Shown one piece after another: positions 1 through 7,893 of a stretch of 64,000 bases of DNA. This stretch comes from Mycolicibacter senuensis. GTDB lineage: Bacteria; Actinomycetota; Actinomycetes; Mycobacteriales; Mycobacteriaceae. The notes beneath the pieces were generated by a model, which saw only the letters and a list, made by a program, of their open reading frames with translations, was not told the DNA's origin and did not search any database. The DNA lies in assembly GCF_002101885.1 (NCBI RefSeq), contig NZ_LQPS01000043.1:62001-126000 (forward strand), in the 5' to 3' direction. The position numbers and the translations under genes are program-made. The first letter of the stretch is position 1. Each line of letters opens with the position of its first letter.

Positions 1-26
1 TCCAGATCGAGGGCATCGGCGTCTAA
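1..26 (+). CDS. Possible 3' end of an upstream gene (partial)
   Basis: One frame at the left edge stays open to a TAA stop at 24-26 and reads QIEGIGV before the stop. This would fit the last codons of a gene beginning outside the window, but seven residues cannot identify a family. Bases 27-285 hold no convincing gene, only the iron-box-like motif described separately. Confidence 0.3.
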
Positions 27-155
27 CGACGTGACGCGCCGACGGTAGCCGCCCTGCCCGAGGGACCGACCGGCGTGATCAGCGCAGCTATCCGGCCGCT
101 GTCCGCGAGACGGCACCGCAGTCCGCGAAACGGGACTTGACACATGTAATCAAAG

Positions 156-174
156 GTAGCATTGCCTAATCTAA
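156..174 (-). promoter_or_regulatory. IdeR-like iron-box half match
   Basis: Read on the minus strand the 19 bases TTAGATTAGGCAATGCTAC match 14 of 19 positions of the mycobacterial iron box TTAGGTTAGGCTAACCTAA; the left half is nearly intact and the right half is degraded. It lies 112 bp before the DUF488 gene. A weak TTGACA lies at 137-142. Regulation by IdeR is only inferred, and chance similarity is possible. Confidence 0.22.
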
Positions 175-285
175 CTTCGCATCCGCTGCGGGCCTCGGTG
201 ATCGACGGCACAGCCATTCGACGCAGCCGTGCACCGCAGGGCAGCGAATCCTGGCCGGCCCCGTTGACCGGCGATAACCTGGGGT

Positions 286-654
286 ATGGCCGCGAAAACC
301 ACCATCCGCGTGGCCCGCGTCTATGACGAACCCCGGGCCGAAGACGGACAACGGATTCTCGTCGACCGGGTGTGGCCGCGCGGATTCCGCAAGGATGACC
401 CCCGGGTGGGCCACTGGTTCAAAGATGCGGCGCCCTCTCGGGAACTGCGCAGCTGGTATGACCACCGGCCGGAGCGTTTCGACGAGTTCGTCGCCCGCTA
501 CAAAGACGAACTGGCCACCCCGCAGGGCGCCATCGCGTTCGAAGAATTGCGCGAGCTGACCCGCGGCGCGAAGACCGTCACGCTGGTGACCGCGACCCGC
601 GATGTGGACGGCAGTCAGGCCGCGGTGCTGGCCGAGCTGCTCGCGCAGCGCTGA
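286..654 (+). CDS. DUF488 family protein
   Basis: A 122-residue protein matching the DUF488 (YeaO-like) family in length and motifs: an N-terminal 'RVYDEPRAEDGQRILVDRVW' segment, 'WPRGFRKDD', a central 'SRELRSWYDHRPERFDEF' and a C-terminal 'VTLVTATRD' strand. The family is small, soluble and of unknown biochemical role; conserved Arg, Trp and Asp residues suggest a ligand pocket. It corresponds by synteny to Rv3073c. The ATG at 286 is preceded by 'taacctggggt', so the transcript may have a very short leader. It stands alone, ending 22 bp before the 3' end of the opposite-strand membrane protein gene. Confidence 0.85.
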   Translation: MAAKTTIRVARVYDEPRAEDGQRILVDRVWPRGFRKDDPRVGHWFKDAAPSRELRSWYDHRPERFDEFVARYKDELATPQGAIAFEELRELTRGAKTVTLVTATRDVDGSQAAVLAELLAQR

Positions 655-675
655 CGCCGGACCCGAGCCGGGAGC

Positions 676-1209
676 CTAGCCCCGGCCCGCGGTCGTGATC
701 AGCATTCCGATCGGGATGCTCACGATCAGCGCCGCGATGAACAGCCGGTAGGCGAACAGCCGCCAGCCGCGTCGTGCGGGGCGTCGCACACCGTAGAGCA
801 GCCACGCCAGCACGGCCAACAGCAGCGCGGACCCGAGGTCGAACACCACGATGTGGTCGGTGACGACACCGAGCACGATCGCCGCACCGGAGACGTTGAA
901 CGCTGCCGCGGTGACCACCGCCGCGCCCGGCGTCAGTGCTTCGGCCGCCAGCACGGCCCGGCCCGCGCCCAGCACCAACTGGCCGACGCCGAGCACCAGT
1001 ACCAGGTAGGCGACCGCCCAGACACCATGGCGGGTCGGGGCCGGCGCCGCGATCGCGGCGGCCAGCGCGCCACCGCCCACCACCGCAGCGGTGCCGGCCA
1101 CGGCAAACGGTTTGAATCCCGCCCGCTCGTCCCACAGCCGCAGCAGCGCCGGCTGCTGCGACGGGCCGGGCGGGCCCGCGGTGCGGGCCGCGCCGGCCAC
1201 GTCGCTCAT
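676..1209 (-). CDS. Small multi-pass membrane protein, function unknown
   Basis: A 177-residue protein with a short polar N-terminus (about residues 1-35), then four hydrophobic segments (about 36-57, 63-85, 90-118 and 122-140), an Arg-rich loop 'GVRRPARRGWR' and a last hydrophobic stretch near 150-172. No catalytic motif is visible and I do not recognise a named family. It faces the MFS gene divergently across a 143-bp gap, so a shared promoter region is possible. The call rests on continuous high-GC coding character and the regular helix pattern. Confidence 0.7.
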   Translation of the reverse strand: MSDVAGAARTAGPPGPSQQPALLRLWDERAGFKPFAVAGTAAVVGGGALAAAIAAPAPTRHGVWAVAYLVLVLGVGQLVLGAGRAVLAAEALTPGAAVVTAAAFNVSGAAIVLGVVTDHIVVFDLGSALLLAVLAWLLYGVRRPARRGWRLFAYRLFIAALIVSIPIGMLITTAGRG

Positions 1210-1352
1210 CGCCGGCTCCCGTCGCCGCCGCAGTATTTCGTCATGATCAAGCCTCCGGGCCTGAGATTACCGGGGCGGTGGCGATGGCCCGGCTCGCAGC
1301 GCACCCTCACGTGGCGTGCAGGCCACGTTGGACCGATGACTAAAGTTGTCAG

Positions 1353-2705
1353 GTGCCTTCCGACTCTTCAGCTGCCCGGACGCGGCTGCCGCGAGAGGTC
1401 GGGGTATTGCTGGGCGCGAACTTCCTGATCGCGCTCGGCTACGGCGTGGTGTCGCCGGTATTGCCGGTTTATGCCCGGCATTTCGGCGTGAGTATCTCCG
1501 CGACGACGTTCCTGATCACCGCGTTCGCGTTGACGCGGTTGTGCTTCGCGCCGGTGAGCGGGATGTTGGTCCAGCGGATCGGGGAACGCCGGGTCTATGT
1601 GACCGGACTGCTGATCGTCTCGGTGTCGACCACCGCGTGCGCCTTCGTCCAGACCTACTGGCAGCTGCTGTTCTTCCGAGCGCTCGGCGGCGTCGGATCG
1701 ACGATGTTCTTCATCGCCGCGGTCGGCCTGATGATCCGGGTCAGTCCGGCGGATGCCCGGGGGCGGGTCGCCGGGATGTTCGCGACGGCGTTTCTGCTGG
1801 GCACCGTCGGCGGGCCGGTACTGGGCAGTCTGACAGCGGGTTTCGGTCTGAGCGCGCCGTTCCTGTTCTATGGATCGGTGTTGTTGGTGGCGGCCACCGG
1901 CGTGTTCGTCAGCCTGCGCCATTCGCATCTGGCCGAACCGGCCGACTCGTCGGGGCCCACGGTGTCGGTGCGCGCGGCGCTGGCCCATCCCGCCTACCGG
2001 TCGGCGCTGTTGTCGAACTTCGCCACCGGTTGGTCGGTGTTCGGCCTGCGGGTCGCGCTGGTGCCGCTGTTCGTCACCGAAGTCCTGGACCGCGGGCCCG
2101 CGGTCGCCGGTCTGGCGCTGGCCACCATCGGGATCGGCAACGTGTGCGCGGTGCTGCCCAGCGGCCACCTCTCCGACCGGATCGGCCGGCGCGGCCCGCT
2201 CATCATCGGTGTCTCGGTGGCCGGGGTCGCCACCATCTTGCTCGGCGCGAGCGGGTCGCTGGCGATGTTTTTGGCCGCGGCATATCTGGCCGGTCTGGCC
2301 TCGGGCATGTACGGCGCGCCGCAGCAGGCCGTCATCGCCGACCTGGTCGGCAATCAGGCCCGGGCCGGGACCGCGGTGGCCGCCTACCAGATGATGGCCG
2401 ATTTCGGGTCGATCGTGGGATCACTGGCGGTCGGGCAGATCGCCCAACGGCTGTCGTTCGAGTGGGGGTTCGCGATCAGCGGCGGCGTGCTGCTGGTGGC
2501 GGCCGTCGCCTGGATGCTGGCGCCGGAGACGCGCGCGCGAGCCCCGATCGGCGAGATCACCGGTGCGACGTGGCTAGGCTCGGTTGATGGTGACGCTGGA
2601 CCGGCTGGTCAACGTAGTGGGGAGCTACGGGGTTCGCCTCCGGTTCTGTTCCGTCCCGCGGACGACGACGCTGAGCAGCGTCGTGATGCACGAGGTGACC
2701 GGTGA
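1353..2705 (+). CDS. MFS transporter (drug/metabolite exporter type)
   Basis: A 450-residue protein with about twelve predicted membrane helices between residues 12 and 395. The MFS motif after helix 2 appears as 'GMLVQRIGERRVYVTG' and is repeated after helix 8 as 'GHLSDRIGRRGPLIIG', which marks the two pseudo-symmetric halves. This pattern fits proton-driven export of small molecules; the substrate cannot be read. Start is GTG at 1353. The last 40 or so residues (from 'GSVDGDAGPAG') are hydrophilic, low-complexity and lie in DNA that also encodes the N-terminus of the PucR gene, a 119-bp overlap in different frames. An ancestral stop may have been lost. Co-transcription with the PucR regulator is likely. 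Confidence 0.85.
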   Translation: MPSDSSAARTRLPREVGVLLGANFLIALGYGVVSPVLPVYARHFGVSISATTFLITAFALTRLCFAPVSGMLVQRIGERRVYVTGLLIVSVSTTACAFVQTYWQLLFFRALGGVGSTMFFIAAVGLMIRVSPADARGRVAGMFATAFLLGTVGGPVLGSLTAGFGLSAPFLFYGSVLLVAATGVFVSLRHSHLAEPADSSGPTVSVRAALAHPAYRSALLSNFATGWSVFGLRVALVPLFVTEVLDRGPAVAGLALATIGIGNVCAVLPSGHLSDRIGRRGPLIIGVSVAGVATILLGASGSLAMFLAAAYLAGLASGMYGAPQQAVIADLVGNQARAGTAVAAYQMMADFGSIVGSLAVGQIAQRLSFEWGFAISGGVLLVAAVAWMLAPETRARAPIGEITGATWLGSVDGDAGPAGQRSGELRGSPPVLFRPADDDAEQRRDARGDR

Positions 2706-4137
2706 GCGCGCCGCCGTCGGCGACGTCCTGCTGGCCGTCGGCGCCCGCTCGGTAAAGGAGGCGGTGCGCTGGGCGGTGGCCGCCAAGGCGGTCGCGGTAC
2801 TGGTGCGCGACGCCGAGGACAAGACCGCGTTCGCCGGCGAGGGTGAGTCGCTGGCGGTGCTGGTGGTCGATCCGGCGGTGTCCTGGAGCGAGTTGGCCGC
2901 GATCGTCTACGGACTGGTGCTCGAGGGCCGGGAGACCGAGTCGGGCCGTGGGCCGACCGATCTGTTCGCGGTGGCCGACAGCCTCGCCGATGCCGTCGGA
3001 GGGGCGGTCACCGTCGAGGATCAGCTGGGTCGGGTGCTGGCCTACTCGCGCGGTCAGCGGCACGCCGATCCGGCGCGATCGGCGACGATCCTGAACCGGC
3101 AGGAGGCCGGGCCGCTGCGAAAATTGTTCGAAAAGCGGGGTGTGCTGGCGCATCTGGAATGCCACGACGAACCGCTGTTCGTCGCCGCCGCCCCCGAGCA
3201 CGGACTGACCGGCCGGATGGTGGCGGCGGTGCGGGTCGGCCGGGAACTGCTGGGAGCGGTGTGGGTGGCGTGCCCGGCCCCGTTGAACGGTCACCGGCTG
3301 ACGGCACTGGCCGACGGCGCCCGCACGGTGGCACTGCACGTCTTGCGGTCGCGCGCCAGCGCGGACCTGGAACGTCAGGTCGAATCCGACTGGGTGAACC
3401 GGCTGCTGGACGGCCGGACCGACTCCGCCGAGGCCGCCGCCCTGATCGCCAGGCTGGGGCTGCCGCAGACCCCGCTGCGCGTGGTCGCTGTGCACATCCG
3501 GATCGCCACCCAGCCGCATGCCGGGCTGTTGCTGGCCTTCGAGGCGGTCACCACCGGCTTCGGCTGGTCGCGTCCGGGCCGTAGTGCGCTGGCGGCCAAC
3601 ACCGTGTACACGGTGCTGCCCGCGCAGGACGCGGCGCAGGCGCGGCAATGGGTGCGCGGACTGCGCTCGGTCCTGCCGCAACAGGCCGCCGTGCTGGCCG
3701 GGATCAGCGCAGTGGCAGGCGTGACCGAGCTGGCCACCGCGCGCCGCGAGGCCGAGGAATGCCTGGCGCTGCACGAAGCCGGGCCGCACGATCTCGCGCC
3801 GCCGGCCTACGACGAGGCCTGGGACGAGATCGTGTTGCGGCGGCTCTACACCGCGGCACGATCCGGTCGGATACCGGCCCGCGGGCCGGTCGCCGAACTG
3901 CGCAACCACGACGCGGTGCACGGCACGCCGTACGTGGTCACGCTGCGGGCCTGGCTCGACGCCCAGGGCGATCTGGCTCGCGCCGCCGAGCGGCTGGGCG
4001 TGCACGAGAACACCATGCGTTACCGGTTGCGCAAGATGGCCGAGGTGACCCCGCTGGGTCTCGACGACGCCCGCGCCCGGCTCGCGGCGATGATCGAGCT
4101 GGCAGCCGGTGACCTGTCGGTTTTCGACAAACCCTGA
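2587..4137 (+). CDS. PucR family transcriptional regulator
   Basis: A 516-residue regulator. Residues about 1-120 form the PucR N-terminal domain ('DRLVNVVG', 'GDVLLAVGARSVKEAVRWAV'). The middle carries a GGDEF-like/CdaR domain, and residues about 440-490 hold the PucR-type helix-turn-helix ('LRAWLDAQGDLARAAERLGV', then 'HENTMRYRLRKM'). PucR/CdaR proteins respond to purine, sugar-acid or amino-acid metabolites and usually activate adjacent catabolic genes. ATG 2587 and GTG 2590 are adjacent possible starts; both keep the whole N-terminal domain. The neighbouring downstream FAD-dependent amino-acid-dehydrogenase-like gene is the most plausible target, and the overlapping MFS gene may be its partner. 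Confidence 0.88.
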   Translation: MVTLDRLVNVVGSYGVRLRFCSVPRTTTLSSVVMHEVTGERAAVGDVLLAVGARSVKEAVRWAVAAKAVAVLVRDAEDKTAFAGEGESLAVLVVDPAVSWSELAAIVYGLVLEGRETESGRGPTDLFAVADSLADAVGGAVTVEDQLGRVLAYSRGQRHADPARSATILNRQEAGPLRKLFEKRGVLAHLECHDEPLFVAAAPEHGLTGRMVAAVRVGRELLGAVWVACPAPLNGHRLTALADGARTVALHVLRSRASADLERQVESDWVNRLLDGRTDSAEAAALIARLGLPQTPLRVVAVHIRIATQPHAGLLLAFEAVTTGFGWSRPGRSALAANTVYTVLPAQDAAQARQWVRGLRSVLPQQAAVLAGISAVAGVTELATARREAEECLALHEAGPHDLAPPAYDEAWDEIVLRRLYTAARSGRIPARGPVAELRNHDAVHGTPYVVTLRAWLDAQGDLARAAERLGVHENTMRYRLRKMAEVTPLGLDDARARLAAMIELAAGDLSVFDKP

Positions 4138-4196
4138 CGGCACCGTTGTTCGAACCGGTTAAACCGCAGATCGGGTGATCGCCGCATCATGGAGCA

Positions 4197-5453
4197 ATGG
4201 GTGCGGACAACCGGATCGACGGCGTGCCACGGTCGGTGATCGTGGTGGGCGCCGGCATCGTCGGGTTGTCGACCGCGTGGTTCCTGCAGGACCGCGGTGT
4301 CGAGGTCACGATCGTCGATCGTGTCGGTGTCGCGGCCGGTTCGTCGTGGGCCAATGCCGGCTGGATCTCCCCGGCACTGGCTATCCCGCTCAACGAGCCC
4401 GCCAATCTGCGCTTCGGGCTGCGGTCGCTGTTCAGCCGGGCCGCGCCGTTGCAGGTTCCGCTCAACGCCGGGCCGGCACTGTGGTCGTTTCTGGCGCGTT
4501 TCGCCGCCAACAGCCGGCCCTCGGCGTGGCGCCGCGCGGTGCGGGCCAACGCGCCGCTGAGCGCCGAGTGCATCGAGGCCTACGACGTGCTGGTGGCCAA
4601 CGGCGTCGACGCCCCGGTCACCGATGCTCCGATCACCGCGATCTTCCGCACCTCCGCCGACGCCGAGCGCCTGCTCGACGAGCTGCGGCGATTCTCGGAA
4701 GCAAGCCGGCCGGTGTTCTGCACCGAACTGACCGGTGCGGCGCTGCGCGAGCGCGTGCCGCTGGCGTCCTCGGCCGTCGCCGCGGCGGTGCAGATCGACG
4801 GCCAGCGTTTCCTCGACCCGGGCCGGTTCGTGACCGCGCTGGGTCGCGCTGTGGTCGAGCGCGGTGCCGTGCTGCACACCATGGACGTGACAGACGTGGC
4901 GCCCACCGGCGACGGCGCCGTGGTGACGGGCCGCGACGGTACGACGCTGACTGCGGCGGCCGCGGTGATCGCCAGCGGCGCCTGGCTGTCGCAGCTGACG
5001 GCGCGCTGGATTCGGGTCCCGGTGCGGGCCGGCCGTGGCTACTCCTTCACGGTGCCGGTCGACGGGCCGGTCACCGGTCCGATCTACCTGCCGGACGCCC
5101 GGGTGGCCTGCACACCGTTGAACGCCAAACTGCGGGTCGCCGGAACCATGGAGTTCGGCGATCCGGACGCCCCGATCGTCCCCGCCCGCGTCGAGGCGAT
5201 CATCGCGGCAACACGCCCCCTGCTCGACGGGGTGCGCTGGGCCGAACGCACCGATGTGTGGGTGGGCCCGCGCCCGGTCAGCCCCGACGGGCGCCCCCTG
5301 GTGGGGGAGGTGAGCCCGCGTACCGTTTACGTGGCGGGTGGCCACGGTATGTGGGGCCTGACGCACGGCCCGGTGACGGGCCGGTTGCTGGCGGAGCAGA
5401 TCACCACCGGCAAACAGTCCGCGGTATTGCGTGAACTCGATCCGTTGCGCTGA
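4197..5453 (+). CDS. FAD-dependent oxidoreductase, D-amino-acid dehydrogenase (DadA)-like
   Basis: A 418-residue DAO-family flavoprotein. The N-terminal dinucleotide-binding motif is 'VIVVGAGIVGLSTAWFLQDR' (about residues 14-33) followed by 'VTIVDR'. 'GSSWANAGWISPALAIP' is typical of the DadA subgroup, as are 'GRGYSFTVP' and the C-terminal FAD-binding 'GPRPVSPDGRPLVGEV' with 'GGHGMWGLTHGPVTG'. Members oxidise D-amino acids or other amines to oxoacids, passing electrons to the respiratory chain. The ATG at 4197 lies 59 bp after the PucR stop, suggesting a PucR-controlled catabolic unit. The exact amine substrate is unknown. Confidence 0.87.
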   Translation: MGADNRIDGVPRSVIVVGAGIVGLSTAWFLQDRGVEVTIVDRVGVAAGSSWANAGWISPALAIPLNEPANLRFGLRSLFSRAAPLQVPLNAGPALWSFLARFAANSRPSAWRRAVRANAPLSAECIEAYDVLVANGVDAPVTDAPITAIFRTSADAERLLDELRRFSEASRPVFCTELTGAALRERVPLASSAVAAAVQIDGQRFLDPGRFVTALGRAVVERGAVLHTMDVTDVAPTGDGAVVTGRDGTTLTAAAAVIASGAWLSQLTARWIRVPVRAGRGYSFTVPVDGPVTGPIYLPDARVACTPLNAKLRVAGTMEFGDPDAPIVPARVEAIIAATRPLLDGVRWAERTDVWVGPRPVSPDGRPLVGEVSPRTVYVAGGHGMWGLTHGPVTGRLLAEQITTGKQSAVLRELDPLR

Positions 5454-5499
5454 ACCCGGTAGTACTCCAAGCTGATTCCGTTCGTAAAGGAGATCGTCG

Positions 5500-5949
5500 A
5501 TGACTGATTCGCAAGGTGTCTGGATGACACAGGAGACCAAGGACCGGCTGCTGGCCGAGTTGGCCGAGTTGTCCGAGCCGCATATCGGCTCCGGCACCGC
5601 CGACATCAGCGAGCAACAGTCCCGCCAGGCGCGAATCCACCAGATTCACGACCTGTTGTCGGTCGCGGTCGTCGGCGAGGACCCGCCGGACGACGGTGTG
5701 GCCGAGCCGGGCATGGTGCTCAAGGTCCGCTACGACGACGGCGACACCGAGACCTTCCTGCTGGGGGTGCGTGACGACGATCAGAGTGGGCTGGAGGTCT
5801 ATTCCCCGCAGTCACCGCTCGGTAAGGCCATCACCGGGGCACGGCGCGGCGAGCAGCGCACGTATCAGGTGCCCAGCGGTGCCAGTGTGACGGTGACACT
5901 GCTCGACGCGGTGCCTTTCGGGCTGCACAAGACGCAGCACCCGGCCTGA
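5500..5949 (+). CDS. GreA/GreB-family elongation factor-like protein
   Basis: A 149-residue protein with a short, probably helical N-terminal part ('MTQETKDRLLAELAELSEP' region) and a C-terminal FKBP-like GreA domain: 'EPGMVLKVRYDDGDTETFLLG', 'YSPQSPLGKAITGARRGEQR' (split motifs) and 'VPSGASVTVTLLDAVPFG'. 'SPLGKAITGA..GE' is the signature of GreA/GreB C-terminal domains, which dock at the RNA polymerase secondary channel. The N-terminal coiled coil is shorter than in true GreA, so this is probably an accessory Gre-like factor of the Rv3788 type rather than the main transcript-cleavage factor. A good ribosome site (aaaggaga) precedes the ATG at 5500. Confidence 0.85.
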   Translation: MTDSQGVWMTQETKDRLLAELAELSEPHIGSGTADISEQQSRQARIHQIHDLLSVAVVGEDPPDDGVAEPGMVLKVRYDDGDTETFLLGVRDDDQSGLEVYSPQSPLGKAITGARRGEQRTYQVPSGASVTVTLLDAVPFGLHKTQHPA

Positions 5950-6022
5950 CCGGGTGGATGAGCGACCAGGTGTTTTGAGCCTGGGCGTAGCGGTGGTGTA
6001 GCTTCGATGAGCACGACATCGC

Positions 6023-6095
6023 GGGGCTATGGCGCAGCTGGTAGCGCACCACACTGGCAGTGTGGGGGTCAGGGGTTCGAGTCCCCTTAGCTCCA
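6023..6095 (+). tRNA. tRNA-Ala (anticodon GGC)
   Basis: A 73-base cloverleaf. The acceptor stem GGGGCTA (6023-6029) pairs with TAGCTCC (6088-6094), with one G-T pair, and A6095 is the discriminator. The D arm reads GCGC..GCGC, and the anticodon arm CCACA-CTGGCAG-TGTGG gives anticodon GGC, which decodes GCC alanine codons. The T arm is AGGGG-TTCGAGT-CCCCT. The 3' CCA is not encoded. It is read in the same direction as the GreA-like gene, 73 bp after its stop. Confidence 0.95.
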
Positions 6096-6308
6096 CTCAT
6101 TCGTTGAGTACTCCGTCCCGTCCGCGCTGACCGCACCGAAGTGCGGGGCAATTATTCGGGCCGACGCCGAGTCAATGCGGCTGATCCGCATCGGTACGGT
6201 AACGGAATAAATCGGGCGACCGGACAACTTACACCGTTGTGATACGGTTCGTTTGCAGTCATCAGATTGCGTGTCCGGGGGGCTGGATACTAACAATCGG
6301 AGTTCACG

Positions 6309-6764
6309 TTGAAGAGCCTCGGGAGAGCCGGTATCGCGTTATTCACCGGCATTGGCTTGTATGCAAGTGCGCTGATTTTCAGTGCCAGTGCGGCGGCGGC
6401 GCCATTTTCGGTGGCGCCGTTGCCGGTGGGTGGTCCGGTGTGTGCGGGTGGCGTCGTCGCTCTCACCTCCGGTGAGGCGGCGCCGGTTGCCGGTGTGGCC
6501 GACGCGGCGGTGCTGGCCGGCGCGGGAGTGCCCTGCGGACCTGCTGCGGCTGACCTGACCACTCTTGCGGGGCCCGTGCCGATGGGACTTCCCGGTCCGG
6601 TGCCTCCGGTGCCGATCGCCCCGATCCCGGTGCTGCCGGGTGCCCCCCCGCCGGTGCCCTTCGTCGCGCCGGGGCCGGCCGGCGCGGCCGCCGCGAGCCC
6701 TATCGCGGCGGCGGCGACCGAAGCTATCAGTGCCCCTATCGGCTTGGCCGGCGGCACTAAATAG
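6309..6764 (+). CDS. Small secreted Ala/Pro/Val-rich protein
   Basis: A 151-residue protein with a clear Sec signal peptide: 'MKSLGRAGIALFTGIGLYAS' followed by 'ALIFSASAAAAPF', with probable cleavage after an Ala near residue 31. The mature part is low-complexity, built of Ala, Pro, Val and Gly, with two cysteines ('VCAGG' and 'VPCGP') that could form a disulfide, and runs such as 'LPGPVPPVPIAPIPVLPG'. The start is TTG 6309 with a weak upstream purine stretch (cggag); no ATG fits the signal peptide better. A strong hairpin terminator follows 12 bp after the stop, which supports a monocistronic gene. Function unknown; probably an exported cell-envelope protein. Confidence 0.72.
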   Translation: MKSLGRAGIALFTGIGLYASALIFSASAAAAPFSVAPLPVGGPVCAGGVVALTSGEAAPVAGVADAAVLAGAGVPCGPAAADLTTLAGPVPMGLPGPVPPVPIAPIPVLPGAPPPVPFVAPGPAGAAAASPIAAAATEAISAPIGLAGGTK

Positions 6765-6776
6765 AGACCCCTCGGT

Positions 6777-6812
6777 AAAGGGGCCTGCGACCACTCGGTC
6801 GCAGGCCCCTTT
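6777..6812 (+). terminator. Perfect 16-bp hairpin terminator
   Basis: AAAGGGGCCTGCGACC (6777-6792), a four-base loop ACTC and its exact reverse complement ending in CCCCTTT (6797-6812). The stem is perfect over 16 bp and lies just after the secreted-protein stop. The A/T ends of the stem supply a short U run, as in an intrinsic terminator. Confidence 0.85.
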
Positions 6813-6924
6813 CCGCGTCGAAATGGTGCGAATGCCGGATGCGGAATATTTTCTCGAATTGTTATTCCGAAGCGACTCATCCGTTACAGAATTATGTTTA
6901 TCGAAACCCGATAGGCGATGTCAT

Positions 6925-7893
6925 TCAAATGTTCACAAGCCGTCGTGGAGTACCCGCACAGTAACCCGCGATGTCGTCGACGATATCCCGGTAGAACCGG
7001 TCCATGCATTTCTCGGTGACATAACCCAGGTGCGGGGTGAGCACGGTGTTCTCCAGCGACGTCAGCGGGTGCCCGGCCGGCAGCGGCTCCTGCGCGTAGA
7101 CGTCGAGCCCCGCACCGCGAATCCGCCTTTCGCGTAGTGCCTCGATCAGCGCCGCCTCGTCGATCAGCCCGCCGCGGGAGGTGTTGACCAGGATCGCGCT
7201 GGGCTTCATCGCTGCGAGCTCATCGCGGCCGATGACACCGCGGGTCGTCTCGGAGAGCACCAGGTGGACCGACACGACATCGGCGGCCTCGAACAGGCTG
7301 CGCCGGTCGAGCAGTTCGGCCTGCGCTTCGGTGGCGCGCTCGGAGGTCAGGTTCGGACTCCACGCCACCACCCGCATGCCGAAGGCGTGGCCCACCGCGG
7401 CGACCAACCGGCCGATGCGGCCCAGTCCGACCAGTCCCAGCGTCGCCCCCGCGAGATCGGCGCCGACGGTCTGTTGCCAGCGGCCGGCGCGCAGTGCCCG
7501 GTCTTCGACGATCAGGTGGCGCTGCAGGGCATGGATCAGCGCCCAGGTGAGTTCGACCGTCGGGGTGATGATGCCGCCGGTGCCGCTCACGGTGATCCCC
7601 AGCCGGTGAGCTGCCGCGGTGTCGATGGCGGCGTTGAACGGCCCGGTGGTGACCAGCAGTCTCAGGGACGGCAGTCGGCCCAGCAGGTCGGCGTCGATGG
7701 CGGTGCGCTCCCGCATCGCCACCACGACCTCGCGGTCGGCCAGTCGGGCGACGAGTTCGTCGCCGGGGGCGATGTGCTCGCGCAGTGCCAGCAGGTCGAC
7801 GGGCCGCGGGATGGCCGACCAGTCCACGGTTTCGGCGATGCCCTGGTAGTCGTCGAGCACCGCGATTTTCAGCGGGGAAGTGGTGGCGGTCAT
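6925..7893 (-). CDS. D-2-hydroxyacid dehydrogenase (NAD-dependent)
   Basis: A 322-residue enzyme of the D-isomer-specific 2-hydroxyacid dehydrogenase family. The Rossmann motif is 'GLVGLGRIGRLVAAVGHAFG' (about residues 146-165) followed by 'MRVVAWSPN'. 'LVNTSRGGLIDEAALIEAL' carries the catalytic Arg region, 'GLDVYAQEPLP' the Glu, and 'LTPHLGYVT' the catalytic His. It interconverts a 2-oxoacid and a D-2-hydroxyacid. Its ATG overlaps the stop of the upstream amidohydrolase gene (TGATG), so it is the last gene of the aldolase-amidohydrolase operon and probably handles a hydroxy- or oxoacid product of that pathway. Confidence 0.9.
   Translation of the reverse strand: MTATTSPLKIAVLDDYQGIAETVDWSAIPRPVDLLALREHIAPGDELVARLADREVVVAMRERTAIDADLLGRLPSLRLLVTTGPFNAAIDTAAAHRLGITVSGTGGIITPTVELTWALIHALQRHLIVEDRALRAGRWQQTVGADLAGATLGLVGLGRIGRLVAAVGHAFGMRVVAWSPNLTSERATEAQAELLDRRSLFEAADVVSVHLVLSETTRGVIGRDELAAMKPSAILVNTSRGGLIDEAALIEALRERRIRGAGLDVYAQEPLPAGHPLTSLENTVLTPHLGYVTEKCMDRFYRDIVDDIAGYCAGTPRRLVNI

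Noticed and set aside
2557..4143. Long minus-strand open frame opposite the PucR gene
   Set aside because: Its translation is Gln/Arg/Gly-rich with no family motif, whereas the plus strand encodes a full PucR protein; it is a GC-bias artefact.
6099..6308. Riboswitch or other structured RNA between tRNA-Ala and the secreted protein gene
   Set aside because: No conserved ydaO or other riboswitch core was visible; only ordinary AT-richer leader sequence is seen.
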